This document shows positions 1-10,654 of a stretch of 64,000 nucleotides of DNA, piece after piece; within the stretch, counting starts at the first letter, position 1; every line of letters starts with the position of its first letter. Under the pieces are notes generated by a model that saw only the letters and a list, made by a program, of their open reading frames with translations, was not told the DNA's origin and searched no databases. Source of the stretch: Thalassotalea atypica (GTDB taxonomy: Bacteria > Pseudomonadota > Gammaproteobacteria > Enterobacterales > Alteromonadaceae). The stretch covers positions 868,001 through 932,000 of the forward strand of contig NZ_AP027364.1 in the NCBI RefSeq assembly GCF_030295975.1, in the 5' to 3' direction. The translations under genes and the position numbers were made by a program.

Positions 1-712
1 GCGAATCAATAGTGCAAGAGACGATGCTGCGGGTCTACAAATTTCTTCGCGTTTAACCGCTCAAATTAACGGTCTTAACCAAGCAAGTCGTAACGCTAAC
101 GATGCGATTTCTTTAGCACAAACTGCTGAAGGTGCATTGGATGAGTATACAAATACACTACAACGTATGCGTACGTTGGCTGTACAGTCATCAAACGGCT
201 CTAACAATACAAGTGACAGAACAGCTCTTCAAGCAGAATACGCAGAGCTAGAAAGTGAGTTAACCCGTATTTCTGATGATACAGAGTTTGGTGGCGTTTC
301 CTTGCTAAATGGTTCTTATGATGAAGGTTTCCAAATCGGTGCCAATAAAGGACAAGTGATTTCAATTACTATTACACAAAACTTTGACGCAGCTTCAATC
401 GTTGCGGGTGGTGTTGGTTCCATTGGTGGATTCTCTGCAGCACAAAGTGCAATTGATAAAATGGACTCAGCATTAGCAGCAGTGAATGGTGTTCGTGCTG
501 ATTTAGGTGCTAAGCAAAACCGTTTCTCTTCAATCATTCGTTCAAATGATAACACTGCAGAAAATGTATCGGCGTCTCGTTCACGTATTGAAGATACAGA
601 CTTTGCCGCTGAATCAGCTAGACTAGCAAGAACAACAGTATTGCAACAGGCTTCAAGCTCAATGCTAGCACAAGCTAACCAGCAACCACAGATAGCATTA
701 TCACTACTATAA
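1..712 (+). CDS. Flagellin, C-terminal part (5' end outside window)
   Basis: This is the main filament subunit, exported through the flagellar type III apparatus and polymerised at the filament tip. The open frame runs from base 2 with no start, so the N-terminus lies upstream of the window. The first readable residues RINSARDDAAGLQISSRL are the classic D0/D1 N-terminal flagellin signature. The C-terminal signature around SRIEDTDFAAESARL and AQANQQPQIALSLL is complete. The variable centre is short, so the protein is a compact flagellin of the polar type. It is followed by a strong terminator and then flaG-fliD-fliS. Its Ser/Thr-rich centre is the expected substrate of the Maf glycosyltransferases encoded nearby (inference). 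The exact paralogue cannot be assigned without the 5' end. Confidence 0.95.
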   Translation, partial: RINSARDDAAGLQISSRLTAQINGLNQASRNANDAISLAQTAEGALDEYTNTLQRMRTLAVQSSNGSNNTSDRTALQAEYAELESELTRISDDTEFGGVSLLNGSYDEGFQIGANKGQVISITITQNFDAASIVAGGVGSIGGFSAAQSAIDKMDSALAAVNGVRADLGAKQNRFSSIIRSNDNTAENVSASRSRIEDTDFAAESARLARTTVLQQASSSMLAQANQQPQIALSLL

Positions 713-742
713 TTAGTTAAGTAGAGTGTTATTTAGAAAAGT

Positions 743-774
743 AGTGACACTGTCGTAAGAGAGTGTCACTTTTG
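743..774 (+). terminator. Rho-independent terminator after flagellin
   Basis: A perfect 9-bp stem (743-751 AGTGACACT with 762-770 AGTGTCACT) encloses a 10-base loop and is followed by a short T-rich tract. It begins 30 bases after the flagellin stop. It should isolate abundant flagellin mRNA from flaG, which starts only 22 bases further on. Confidence 0.8.
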
Positions 775-796
775 TATTTATTAAGAGGAGTTAATT

Positions 797-1264
797 ATGG
801 CATCGTCAGTATCTATAGACAGTTCCAATCAATTGCTCTCTGAAGTGTCATCTAGCACCGGTAAGGTGTTGAAGCAGCCTGAGAAGATCGGCGGAGATAA
901 AGTCTACCAAGGTGGCGAGTTATTGCCGACAGCCGAAGATGCAGGAACTGTGTCATCAGTTGATTTACTTGATAAAGCAGTTGCAGAGAGCAGTAAGCAA
1001 GAAAATTCTAAAAAATCAGACAGTGAGCAGCTTGATAAAGCGGTTGAAATAGTGTCTGAATTCATGAATTTACCGATGAAAAATGTCAACTTCTTGACTG
1101 ATGATTCATCTGCGAAGACTGTCATCAAAGTGTTTGATTCTGAGAGTCAAGAATTAATCAAACAATTCCCTTCAGAAGAAGTGTTAGAGATAGCACAGCG
1201 GATATTGCAGATACGTGAAGATGTCGGCAAGAAAACTGGTATACTTCTTGATGAAAAAGTTTAA
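797..1264 (+). CDS. flaG: FlaG family flagellar protein
   Basis: FlaG proteins are small flagellar proteins coded between flagellin and fliD in polar-flagellated bacteria and affect filament length. The 155-residue length is typical. The N-terminal half is Ser/Glu/Lys-rich and probably disordered. The conserved part is the C-terminal half, from about residue 80 (AVEIVSEFMN) to SEEVLEIAQRILQIREDVGK near residues 125-145. AAGAGGAG just upstream of the ATG is a good ribosome binding site. It is followed by fliD after 22 bases, so the two are probably co-transcribed. I see no promoter in the short space after the flagellin terminator, so expression may depend on read-through. Confidence 0.85.
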   Translation: MASSVSIDSSNQLLSEVSSSTGKVLKQPEKIGGDKVYQGGELLPTAEDAGTVSSVDLLDKAVAESSKQENSKKSDSEQLDKAVEIVSEFMNLPMKNVNFLTDDSSAKTVIKVFDSESQELIKQFPSEEVLEIAQRILQIREDVGKKTGILLDEKV

Positions 1265-1286
1265 GTAAGCATTTTGGGAGCCAGTT

Positions 1287-2660
1287 ATGAATGTAACATC
1301 TGCAGGTATAGGATCAGGCCTAGATCTTGAAGGGATTATAGAAGCATATATCAATGCCGAGGCCATTCCTACTGAAATTCGACTACAAGAGAAAGAAGAG
1401 CGTCTCAAAACTGAAATATCAGGTGTTGGCCAGCTTAAGTCAGCATTAAACTCTTTTGAGTCAATTCTCAAAGACCTCTCAGATGCGTCATCTTTTAATA
1501 AACAAACAATTGGCGTAAGCAACGACGATATTTCGGTTACAACAAATGGCTTTGCGAGTAATGGTTCTTTTGATATCGAAGTTCAACAATTAGCGACTGG
1601 TTCAAAACAGCAATCTGCTTTATTTACCGACTCTTCAAGTACGGTAGGTGCTGGGACGATAACTTTAACTTCGGGTACTGATACGTTTGATGTTGCGATT
1701 GATGCAACAGACACATTATCGACTATTCGAGATAAAATTAACGAACAATCAGAAAATTTTGGCGTTTCTGTAAATATCATTAACACGGGCAGTAACGCAT
1801 ATTTATCATTTTCTTCGGAAAAAACAGGTGCTGCTAATGAGCTGGTTATATCTTCCGGTGATGCTGCACTATCAGGGTTAACAACTGATTTAGTTAACAG
1901 GCCTCCATCTCAAGTTGCTCAAGATGCTCAAATTATCATTGATAATAATGGTATCGTTATTTCAAGTGACTCTAACGAATTCAAAAATGTTATTGAAGAT
2001 GTCACTATTACTGCAAATAAAGCTAATATTGGCAGCGCAAGCACATTAACTATCTCACAAGACGAAGAAAATGGTAAAGCATTGATTGATTCGTTTATTA
2101 ACGGTTACAACTCGTTAATGTTCACCATGAATAGTTTAAGTAATCCTGAAAATGGTGAGTTGGCATTTGATTCAAATATTAGATCGATAAAGTCTCAAAT
2201 GGTTAATATGGTGACTGGCAGTATCAGTGGTGCAATTTCAGGTATAGACTCTCTTGACGACATAGGCATAACGTTAAATAAAGAAGGGCTTTTAGAAGTA
2301 GGCACTCAAAAGTATGGCACGTTAGCGACGGGTACTGAAAAGCTAGCTGATGCTTTAGCTAACTCTTTAGATGGTGTTGGCGAGCTTTTTGCAGGTACAA
2401 ATGGTGTAAGTACTCAACTTCAGGCTTTACTGGAAAGTTATACTAGTAGTGACGGTTCATTGACGGTTCGAAATAGCCGTTTACAGGCAGAAAAGTCTGG
2501 TATTGTAGATGAATATGATGCCCTTGAAGCAAAGTTGAGGAACTACGAAGACACGCTAAGAAAACGTTTTACGTTTTTGGATCAAACGGTTGCTCAATAT
2601 AATGCTACGAGTTCATATTTGACTTCGGTATTGACTGTTCCTAATAGCGATAAAGACTAA
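1287..2660 (+). CDS. fliD: Flagellar filament cap / hook-associated protein 2 FliD
   Basis: FliD forms the cap at the filament tip under which exported flagellin folds. The 457-residue length is normal. The N-terminal FliD_N region opens with SAGIGSGLDLEGIIEAYI (about residues 4-21), a hallmark of the family. The centre is Ser/Thr/Asp-rich like other exported axial proteins. The C-terminal FliD_C region includes RLQAEKSGIVDEYDALEAKL (about residues 403-422) and a helical tail. It sits between flaG and fliS, the usual order. A GGGAG ribosome site precedes the ATG. Confidence 0.95.
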   Translation: MNVTSAGIGSGLDLEGIIEAYINAEAIPTEIRLQEKEERLKTEISGVGQLKSALNSFESILKDLSDASSFNKQTIGVSNDDISVTTNGFASNGSFDIEVQQLATGSKQQSALFTDSSSTVGAGTITLTSGTDTFDVAIDATDTLSTIRDKINEQSENFGVSVNIINTGSNAYLSFSSEKTGAANELVISSGDAALSGLTTDLVNRPPSQVAQDAQIIIDNNGIVISSDSNEFKNVIEDVTITANKANIGSASTLTISQDEENGKALIDSFINGYNSLMFTMNSLSNPENGELAFDSNIRSIKSQMVNMVTGSISGAISGIDSLDDIGITLNKEGLLEVGTQKYGTLATGTEKLADALANSLDGVGELFAGTNGVSTQLQALLESYTSSDGSLTVRNSRLQAEKSGIVDEYDALEAKLRNYEDTLRKRFTFLDQTVAQYNATSSYLTSVLTVPNSDKD

Positions 2661-2683
2661 CTTACACTCATAGGAGTATAGCC

Positions 2684-3124
2684 ATGAGAAAAAATATCAA
2701 AGCCTATAATAAGGTTAATATTGAAAGTGGCCTAGTTAATGCTAATCCACATCAAGTAATATTAATGATGTACAGTGGTATTATCGATTGTATTGCAAAT
2801 ACTAAAGGCGCTATTGAACGCAAAGATATTCAATTAAAAACAAACCAAATCACTAAGGCGATTAGTTTACTGGAAGCCTTACAGAGTGCATTAGATAGTG
2901 ATGCTGAACCGGAAATATCAGATAACTTTTTTGAACTATACGCTTATTGCATAGATAAATTTATTGATGTGAATGTAGACATGAATATTGATACCTTGTC
3001 TCATATTGATGATTTACTTCGCCCACTTCGCGATGCTTGGGCACAAATGCCTGAAGATGGAAAGCAGCAAGGAATTGACTTACTAAAGCAAAAAGACCAA
3101 CAAGCTAGTGCTGTTGGTATCTAA
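2684..3124 (+). CDS. fliS: Flagellin export chaperone FliS
   Basis: FliS binds the C-terminus of newly made flagellin in the cytoplasm, prevents its polymerisation and hands it to the export gate. At 146 residues it has the normal size. The first helix AYNKVNIESGLVNANPHQVI is the FliS signature, followed by a four-helix-bundle pattern (LYDGAI-like motif here as MYSGIIDCI). It lies 23 bases after fliD with a TAGGAG ribosome site and is followed by a small FliT-like gene after 13 bases. Confidence 0.93.
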   Translation: MRKNIKAYNKVNIESGLVNANPHQVILMMYSGIIDCIANTKGAIERKDIQLKTNQITKAISLLEALQSALDSDAEPEISDNFFELYAYCIDKFIDVNVDMNIDTLSHIDDLLRPLRDAWAQMPEDGKQQGIDLLKQKDQQASAVGI

Positions 3125-3137
3125 GTAGAGAAGTGTA

Positions 3138-3458
3138 TTGAAAGCATTGATCAATGATATTCAGTTGCTAAATGCCAATTGTAAGAAAGCGTTTGCGGAA
3201 GAACGCTTTAAGCAAGGAAACGAACTTCTTGCGCAAAGACAATTAAAAGTTAAGTCACTAGTTAAGCAGCTTGAAATGATCGACAGAGAGTGTGCGAAGG
3301 CACAGTCGGCATTCCTCTTTTTACGTCAGCTACTTGAAGACGATAAGGTGCAGGCAATTCATTTTTCAAATTTGAAAAATGAATCTTTGCAGCAAAACAT
3401 AAAGCAAAAAAAGATCACTAATGCGGTTAACAAGTATCAAAAGATTAATCTGCTATAG
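3138..3458 (+). CDS. Small FliT-like flagellar protein (tentative)
   Basis: The predicted protein has 106 residues, is highly charged and almost entirely helical by composition, with no signal peptide or membrane segment. Its position directly after fliS is where many gammaproteobacteria code FliT or a FliT-like export chaperone, so a chaperone role for FliD is a reasonable inference. I cannot recognise a definite FliT motif. The start is a TTG at 3138; a TAGAGAAG stretch serves as a ribosome site. The coding sequence contains a perfect 28-bp palindrome (3357-3384). It is the last gene of the flaG-fliD-fliS group and converges with the maf gene on the other strand. Confidence 0.6.
   Translation: MKALINDIQLLNANCKKAFAEERFKQGNELLAQRQLKVKSLVKQLEMIDRECAKAQSAFLFLRQLLEDDKVQAIHFSNLKNESLQQNIKQKKITNAVNKYQKINLL
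3357..3384. repeat. Perfect 28-bp palindrome inside the FliT-like gene
   Basis: ATTCATTTTTCAAA is followed immediately by its exact reverse complement. The dyad has no spacer, is AT-rich and is centred between 3370 and 3371. It is within the coding frame. It could be a protein-binding site or an intragenic mRNA hairpin, or chance in an AT-rich gene. Confidence 0.75.
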
Positions 3459-3511
3459 CGTTTAGGATCTCTCCCAACTATTTTTTTAATTATCTTTCTA
3501 CATTAAGTTCT

Positions 3512-3534
3512 TGCAGCACCTTATAGGTGCTGCA
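3512..3534. terminator. Stem-loop between convergent fliT-like and maf genes
   Basis: A perfect 9-bp GC-containing stem (TGCAGCACC at 3512-3520 with GGTGCTGCA at 3526-3534) has a 5-base loop that contains the maf stop codon. It lies between convergent genes, so it could serve both strands. Neither side has a clear run of T, so intrinsic termination is uncertain; it may instead block 3' exonucleases. Confidence 0.5.
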
Positions 3535-6016
3535 GCTCTTGCATCAACGAAATTAGGGATTGGTTACTTGGCGCTAATTCAAGTGCTTGTTGAACATAGC
3601 CCTTCGACCTAGAAAACATTCCATGCTTCATCAGTAGTTCACTTATTTCTATCAATGTTGATAGATCATTTGGCTTTAACGCTAAATATTCATCGTAGGC
3701 TTTAATTGCCTGTTCAATGTTATTGTTCAGCGCTGATATTTTTGCGTATTGTGCTAAAAAAATCTTATTGCTTAAAGAAAGCGTGGCCAATACTTCTTCT
3801 GCTTTTTCTGGCTGGGTAGCTCTTAAATACAATGTTGCCAAAACGCGTAATTCATCGTCCTGCCTCAATTCCAACGGCAACTTCTCAAAAAATGAAATCG
3901 CAAGAATGTCCTGCTTATTTAAGCAGTAAAGGTAAGCTTGAGCTAACATGGATATTTGATACCAGCCTGGCTCGTCCTTAGGTTTAATTTTCAAGTTGTT
4001 GATAAGCAGCGCTAAGCCATCAGCATGCTTTTTCTGAAACAACCGTCTGATTTTTCGACTAAGTAAATTAGCATTAAATTGAACATTGGCTTGTGCTGCA
4101 ATATATTGAAAAGTAGTTTTACCTTCTAGCTCATCTTGGAATTCATTTATACTATTGTTTAGAATATCAATGTCTTTCTCACATAAAACCTTATTGCCTT
4201 GTTTTGCAAATGTTCTATATAACTTTGAGCGGCCAAGTATTTTATGCTCAGACCATTCTTTGACTAGATCTTCCGCTGAAAGCTTGAAAGAGAGCTCCTT
4301 GTGTCTTTGTGTCAGGTGTATCTGAATGTTGGCCATGAGTTTACTAAGCGCATCGCTACTATCTATATACGCTTGATAGTAGAGTCTTCCCAACTCTTCC
4401 ATTTTATCATCGGCCCAGTTTTCATGGGACTGAGGTGTTACTACTTTGATAAAGTAGCGCATGCCATAACGTTTGATAAACTCTGAAGCACTTGCAAACT
4501 TATTGCTTAATTTGGACTCAATGTTATCGAGTTGAATTTTACTTTTCGACTTTTTCTCATCGCTTAGTTTGGAGTCATAAAGTGCCGCATTAAGTTTTAT
4601 GGCTTTTTGAGACAGCTTTTTAATTTCTATCAGTTCATTTTGTATCTTAGAAATTTCTTTTTGAGATAGAGCAATATGAGCTCTATTGATCTCTAATGAT
4701 GGCGCATAATGCTGAGATTGTTCTCTTAATTGAAATGCATCGTGTTGAAATATCACATCGTCTTTATTGACGAAGGGAATATTTTTGAGTTTCTTTGCAT
4801 TAGGGGATAAGTTAATCACCTCTATGTTCAAATTGTTAGCCATTGCTGCTTGTGCTTCAATAACATTAGCTGCTTGATTGTAAGGAATGGTTGTTTCGAC
4901 AATATCCCCTAAATATGTTTCGACCCAAAGGCCGTCGTGATGTAAAGCTGCGCCATGATTTGCTTCTTCACTTCCTTTTGCATGGGAAACACCTGCTTTG
5001 GAATAACAAAGGTCAACACCAACTAATAAAACCTTTTCAAATCCCATACCTATAGCGCAGTTCAAAACGGTATTGGTGACTGTGGGTCCCATGCCATTTA
5101 AATTTTCTGAATTTTGTTTAGAGTCCCAGGGGAAGAGTGTACCTAAGTAAGCTTTGGCTCCACTCCATTGACTCACTAGCCGATTATTCGCACTATTGTT
5201 ATGAATAAACAAGACATGCTCAGGCATGTTCAACAATTCTTTACTTACGTCATAACTAGGTGAAAATGGGTCTACACAGAACACCATATCAGGAATGAGG
5301 TTACTTTCGAGTAATCGTTTGGCAACTCGAGACACGGCCAGAATCGCCAATTTATCTCGGTTTTCTTTCATCCAATCAATACTTTCATCTAAAGACGGTC
5401 CACCACCGATAACTACTGCAGTTTTACCTTTGTAGATACCCTTTAATCCAAAAGCGGAATGGTAGTTTTCACTTAAGTTATTTAACTGGGATTCAGTGAA
5501 AAACTGGTTTCCCAACGAGCTATTTTGCTGGAATGTCAACGCCTCAATGTTCTCTAAGATATTGAGGTGAATATCGTGATATTGACCTTCATAGTCATCT
5601 ATTGAGCAAATAGATCTATGATATGCAACATTGGATGAATAAAGGTAGGTTGCTATCCCCATATCTTTGGCAGCGTCAAGCCATTCGTCTTGATTCACAA
5701 CTTTAATATTGTCACCGAGCAATGATAGATCAATGAGGGTATTTAATATCTCAATGATGTTTGATTGCTCAACAAATAGAAACTTGCTGTCGTCAGGTAT
5801 TCCGTGATAATAAACATACAAAAGAAGTAACCCTGAATCACACCCAGAAATCACATTGAATTTTTCTTCGCTCCATAGCTTTTCTTCGAAATATTTGTCA
5901 AAGACAATTTCCGCACTTTGATTTAGAAAGGCATTACGATTAATAGAGTAAAGGTATTGCTCTCCAAATTTATTTGAGATAAAGGATTCGCTTGTTTGCA
6001 TCGTTTCGACTGACAT
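3521..6016 (-). CDS. maf: Maf-type flagellin nonulosonate glycosyltransferase with TPR tail
   Basis: Maf (motility accessory factor, DUF115/MptE-like core) proteins transfer pseudaminic- or legionaminic-type sugars to flagellin Ser/Thr before export. The protein has 831 residues. The core contains YKGKTAVVIGGGPSLDES (about residues 195-212), FCVDPFSPSYD and VLLVGVDLCYS, all typical of the nucleotide-binding Maf fold. The region from about residue 680 to the end resembles tetratricopeptide repeats (for example ALNNNIEQAIKAYDEYLALK), a frequent Maf accessory part that may dock flagellin. It is the last gene of a minus-strand group of three and follows the 85-residue orphan after 17 bases. The neighbouring pse genes would supply the CMP-sugar donor. 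The exact sugar is not deducible. Confidence 0.88.
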   Translation of the reverse strand: MSVETMQTSESFISNKFGEQYLYSINRNAFLNQSAEIVFDKYFEEKLWSEEKFNVISGCDSGLLLLYVYYHGIPDDSKFLFVEQSNIIEILNTLIDLSLLGDNIKVVNQDEWLDAAKDMGIATYLYSSNVAYHRSICSIDDYEGQYHDIHLNILENIEALTFQQNSSLGNQFFTESQLNNLSENYHSAFGLKGIYKGKTAVVIGGGPSLDESIDWMKENRDKLAILAVSRVAKRLLESNLIPDMVFCVDPFSPSYDVSKELLNMPEHVLFIHNNSANNRLVSQWSGAKAYLGTLFPWDSKQNSENLNGMGPTVTNTVLNCAIGMGFEKVLLVGVDLCYSKAGVSHAKGSEEANHGAALHHDGLWVETYLGDIVETTIPYNQAANVIEAQAAMANNLNIEVINLSPNAKKLKNIPFVNKDDVIFQHDAFQLREQSQHYAPSLEINRAHIALSQKEISKIQNELIEIKKLSQKAIKLNAALYDSKLSDEKKSKSKIQLDNIESKLSNKFASASEFIKRYGMRYFIKVVTPQSHENWADDKMEELGRLYYQAYIDSSDALSKLMANIQIHLTQRHKELSFKLSAEDLVKEWSEHKILGRSKLYRTFAKQGNKVLCEKDIDILNNSINEFQDELEGKTTFQYIAAQANVQFNANLLSRKIRRLFQKKHADGLALLINNLKIKPKDEPGWYQISMLAQAYLYCLNKQDILAISFFEKLPLELRQDDELRVLATLYLRATQPEKAEEVLATLSLSNKIFLAQYAKISALNNNIEQAIKAYDEYLALKPNDLSTLIEISELLMKHGMFSRSKGYVQQALELAPSNQSLISLMQELQHL

Positions 6017-6033
6017 TTTATTCCTCTAACGGT

Positions 6034-6291
6034 CTATTGACAGATGATTCTAGGGTAAATTTCATATTCAATAATATCTGCAGCAAATAAGTAATCTCTG
6101 TTTGAGAGTGCTTGATGTGAGACCTTAAGTAAATTGGTTATCTGTGTCATATTTTCATTTGATATTTTTGCTTGTACAAGTAAATCGACTAAAGACGCTA
6201 ATTGATTTCCTGCTTCGCCCTCATAGCCTAGCCGCAAGGTACTGATCACAGAGCGTGTTTTAGTTGATATAGACTCTTCTAATGTTGCCAT
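6034..6291 (-). CDS. Small uncharacterised protein between two maf genes
   Basis: The predicted product has 85 residues, no signal peptide, no membrane helix and no Cys pair; it appears helical and mildly acidic. I do not recognise a family. It overlaps the upstream maf-like gene by 13 bases and is followed after 17 bases by the long maf gene, so translational coupling within one operon is likely. That position suggests a partner of the glycosyltransferases, a flagellin-binding adaptor or a chaperone, but this is inference from context only. Confidence 0.7.
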   Translation of the reverse strand: MATLEESISTKTRSVISTLRLGYEGEAGNQLASLVDLLVQAKISNENMTQITNLLKVSHQALSNRDYLFAADIIEYEIYPRIICQ

Positions 6292-7544
6292 AGTGTTGTT
6301 CCTTCAATCAGTGCTCCCCTTAGACTGCCATTGTAAAATTGTACATGTCTATTTCTTGAGATATAGATTTCAAGCTCTCTTAAGTAAGTACGATAATTAG
6401 CTAAGGTTCTATTCTTCCCACCTTGACCATTATGAACCCAATGATGACTTTGAGACATTTCTTCTTTTGAATAAAGTTCAGCACTTAAATTGGCATGGGA
6501 CTTTGAATCAATAAATGAGAAGTCTGCGCCTAGCAATATAATCTCTGAAGCGCCCATTTGCAGACCTAAATCGATACTCGGATGAATTACGCTGCCAGCA
6601 GAATATAAGCGGGATTTTCTTATTTTTTGATTGATTTCATTGAAATCAATCGTCGATCCATAAGCGCAAAACTTGTCTCTTGGCCAACGGGATATAAAGT
6701 TATTGTTAGCCGTTGGAAAGTAAACAAGGACTGATTTTTTCAGTGTATCAAGGTCAATACTATCAAAAAACATATGGGTGTGTTCATCAATCATGAAAAT
6801 TACATCTGGGATAATGTTCATTGAGACAAGTGCTGGAACTGCGGTATCCACCGCAATAATTAAAATATTATCGTTGTTTGCTGCCAGCCAAGGGAGGTGA
6901 TCTTCTAGCGTTGGTCCAGCAGCAGCAATGTATATCTTTTGCACTGGAGCAAGTTTGGTAATTAATGTTGAAACATCAGGATCCTGAACGATGTTAACTT
7001 CATTCAAAAACAATGAATTTTCAAAATTTCTTTTACGTGCATTTTTTAGCTTTCCTGATTCATCCAGCTCAACTAGCACTCTATCTCTTAAACGGGAATA
7101 GTTGTCGTTTGCAAGCACTAATTCACTGATTAATGCACAAAAAGGCTGAGACACATCTTCTATTTGGCTCGCATCGATTAAATTAACTCTTGGATCTTTT
7201 AGCCAAGGATGATCGACTGCAGACAATGCGGCGAGGGTTACACTGTAATTTAAGATGACGACATTAACATGGACAATAGCACTTCTGTTTAACAATACTT
7301 GTATATGATCACCTAAGCCCACACCAAAGACATTAACTTCTCTTGCATGATGAGGGACGGTCTCTACAATTAGTTTTGCTTCCTTATCTCGATCGTAATT
7401 TGAGGTTAGCTGAATATTGTTTATGACCAGCGTGTTTTGCTCGTATGCAATTTCGACATCAGATGCAGTTTGAGATCTGAATTTTTCATAGATCTCTGGC
7501 CATCTGTTGCTAATCGTCTCGAAGTGAAAATCGATAGTTGTCAT
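6279..7544 (-). CDS. maf: Second, shorter Maf/DUF115-type glycosyltransferase
   Basis: The 421-residue protein has the same core as the long Maf gene downstream: KIYIAAAGPTLEDHLPWL (about residues 203-220), a D-rich strand PDVIFMIDEHTHMFFDS and EIILLGADFSF near residue 350. It lacks the TPR-like tail. Two divergent Maf proteins in one operon suggest either different flagellin sites or different sugar donors. The start codon has no clear ribosome site upstream. A good sigma-54 promoter (7578-7593, minus strand) lies about 35 bases before the start, so this is the first gene of the three-gene minus-strand operon. Confidence 0.82.
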   Translation of the reverse strand: MTTIDFHFETISNRWPEIYEKFRSQTASDVEIAYEQNTLVINNIQLTSNYDRDKEAKLIVETVPHHAREVNVFGVGLGDHIQVLLNRSAIVHVNVVILNYSVTLAALSAVDHPWLKDPRVNLIDASQIEDVSQPFCALISELVLANDNYSRLRDRVLVELDESGKLKNARKRNFENSLFLNEVNIVQDPDVSTLITKLAPVQKIYIAAAGPTLEDHLPWLAANNDNILIIAVDTAVPALVSMNIIPDVIFMIDEHTHMFFDSIDLDTLKKSVLVYFPTANNNFISRWPRDKFCAYGSTIDFNEINQKIRKSRLYSAGSVIHPSIDLGLQMGASEIILLGADFSFIDSKSHANLSAELYSKEEMSQSHHWVHNGQGGKNRTLANYRTYLRELEIYISRNRHVQFYNGSLRGALIEGTTLWQH

Positions 7545-7577
7545 ATACGTATCATTGTTTTAGTTTCAAATGCCTAA

Positions 7578-7593
7578 CGCAATAATTAAGCCA
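7578..7593 (-). promoter_or_regulatory. Sigma-54 promoter for the maf operon
   Basis: On the minus strand the sequence reads TGGCTTAATTATTGCG. GG and GC are separated by exactly 10 bases, and it matches TGGCAC-N5-TTGCW at 8 of 11 positions. The predicted start of transcription is near 7567, about 23 bases before the maf start codon. Confidence 0.6.
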
Positions 7594-7601
7594 AAAACAA
7601 C

Positions 7602-7615
7602 GTCAAATGTTTGAC
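7602..7615. promoter_or_regulatory. FleQ/FlrA-type operator between divergent maf and pseB promoters
   Basis: GTCAAATGTTTGAC is a perfect GTCAA-N4-TTGAC dyad, the half-site pattern recalled for Pseudomonas FleQ. Its centre is about 15-17 bases from the -24 element of each divergent sigma-54 promoter, so it lies midway between them. Binding by FlrA is inferred. Confidence 0.55.
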
Positions 7616-7624
7616 TTGAGTAAT

Positions 7625-7640
7625 TGGCAGAAAAAATGCA
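7625..7640 (+). promoter_or_regulatory. Sigma-54 promoter for the pseB cluster
   Basis: TGGCAGAAAAAATGCA has GG and GC at the exact 10-base spacing and matches the consensus at 9 of 11 positions. Transcription would start near 7651, giving a leader of about 150 bases before pseB. The leader contains no feature I can identify. Confidence 0.6.
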
Positions 7641-7669
7641 TTGTGTATCTTATATATAGGTGTAAATAG

Positions 7670-9913
<2,244 letters not shown>

Positions 9914-9921
<8 letters not shown>

Positions 9922-10654
9922 ATTATTTATCATTATTCAAGCGCGTATGACTTCAACGCGTCTACCAGGAAAGATTCTGTTACCCCTAAGAAATACGACG
10001 GTATTGGGCACAATGATTGAACGTCTAGAATTGCTTAAGTCACACATTATTATCGCGACAACCAATGATGGCTCAGAAGCGCCAATTGTAGATTTTTGTA
10101 ACGAACATGATGTCAGCTATTTTCGTGGAGATACAGAAAATGTGCTTTCTCGTTATTATCTCGCCGCAAAGGAGTTTGGTGGGCAAGCAGGGGACATCAT
10201 TGTTCGTTTAACGTCAGATTGCCCGCTAATCGATAGTGATGTAGTAAATAACGTTATTTCACTTTTTAAGAAAGGCAACTGTGATATTGCAGCAGCAAGC
10301 AGTAATTGTGGGTTTCCTAGAGGATTAGATACCGAAGTTTTTAGTTTTGATTTGCTTGAAACTGCTTTTAATAATGCAACTGAAGATTACGAAAAGGAAC
10401 ATGTGACCCCATATATTTATTTAACTAATAAAGATAAATATCGGGTTGCTGAATTTTCATCTCCGGTTGATATGTCTTCTTATCGTATAACGCTAGATGA
10501 ACCTTCTGATTATGAAGTAATTAAAGGCATGTACGAAATACTCGGCAACACGACAAAATTTACTTACTTAGAGCTCGTTGATGCATTAGACAAACACCCA
10601 GAAATTAGTAAATTAAACCAGCATATAGAACAAAAGAAAGTTACACATGGCTAA
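9914..10654 (+). CDS. SpsF-type cytidylyltransferase (probable CMP-nonulosonate synthase)
   Basis: The 246-residue protein belongs to the SpsF branch of the CMP-KDO/CMP-sialate synthase superfamily. It opens with IIQARMTSTRLPGK (about residues 7-20), the nucleotide-binding loop, and has IVRLTSDCPLIDSD near residue 95. In this pathway position it would activate the finished nonulosonic acid to its CMP form for the Maf proteins. Classical PseF enzymes have a different N-terminal signature (PARGGSKR-like), so this is not an orthodox PseF. It overlaps pseC and the NeuB-like gene by 8 bases each. Confidence 0.85.

Noticed and set aside
137-712. Flagellin as a 191-residue protein starting at the ATG at 137
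   Set aside because: The frame is open to base 2 and the residues before that ATG are a standard flagellin N-terminal segment, so the gene is cut by the window edge.
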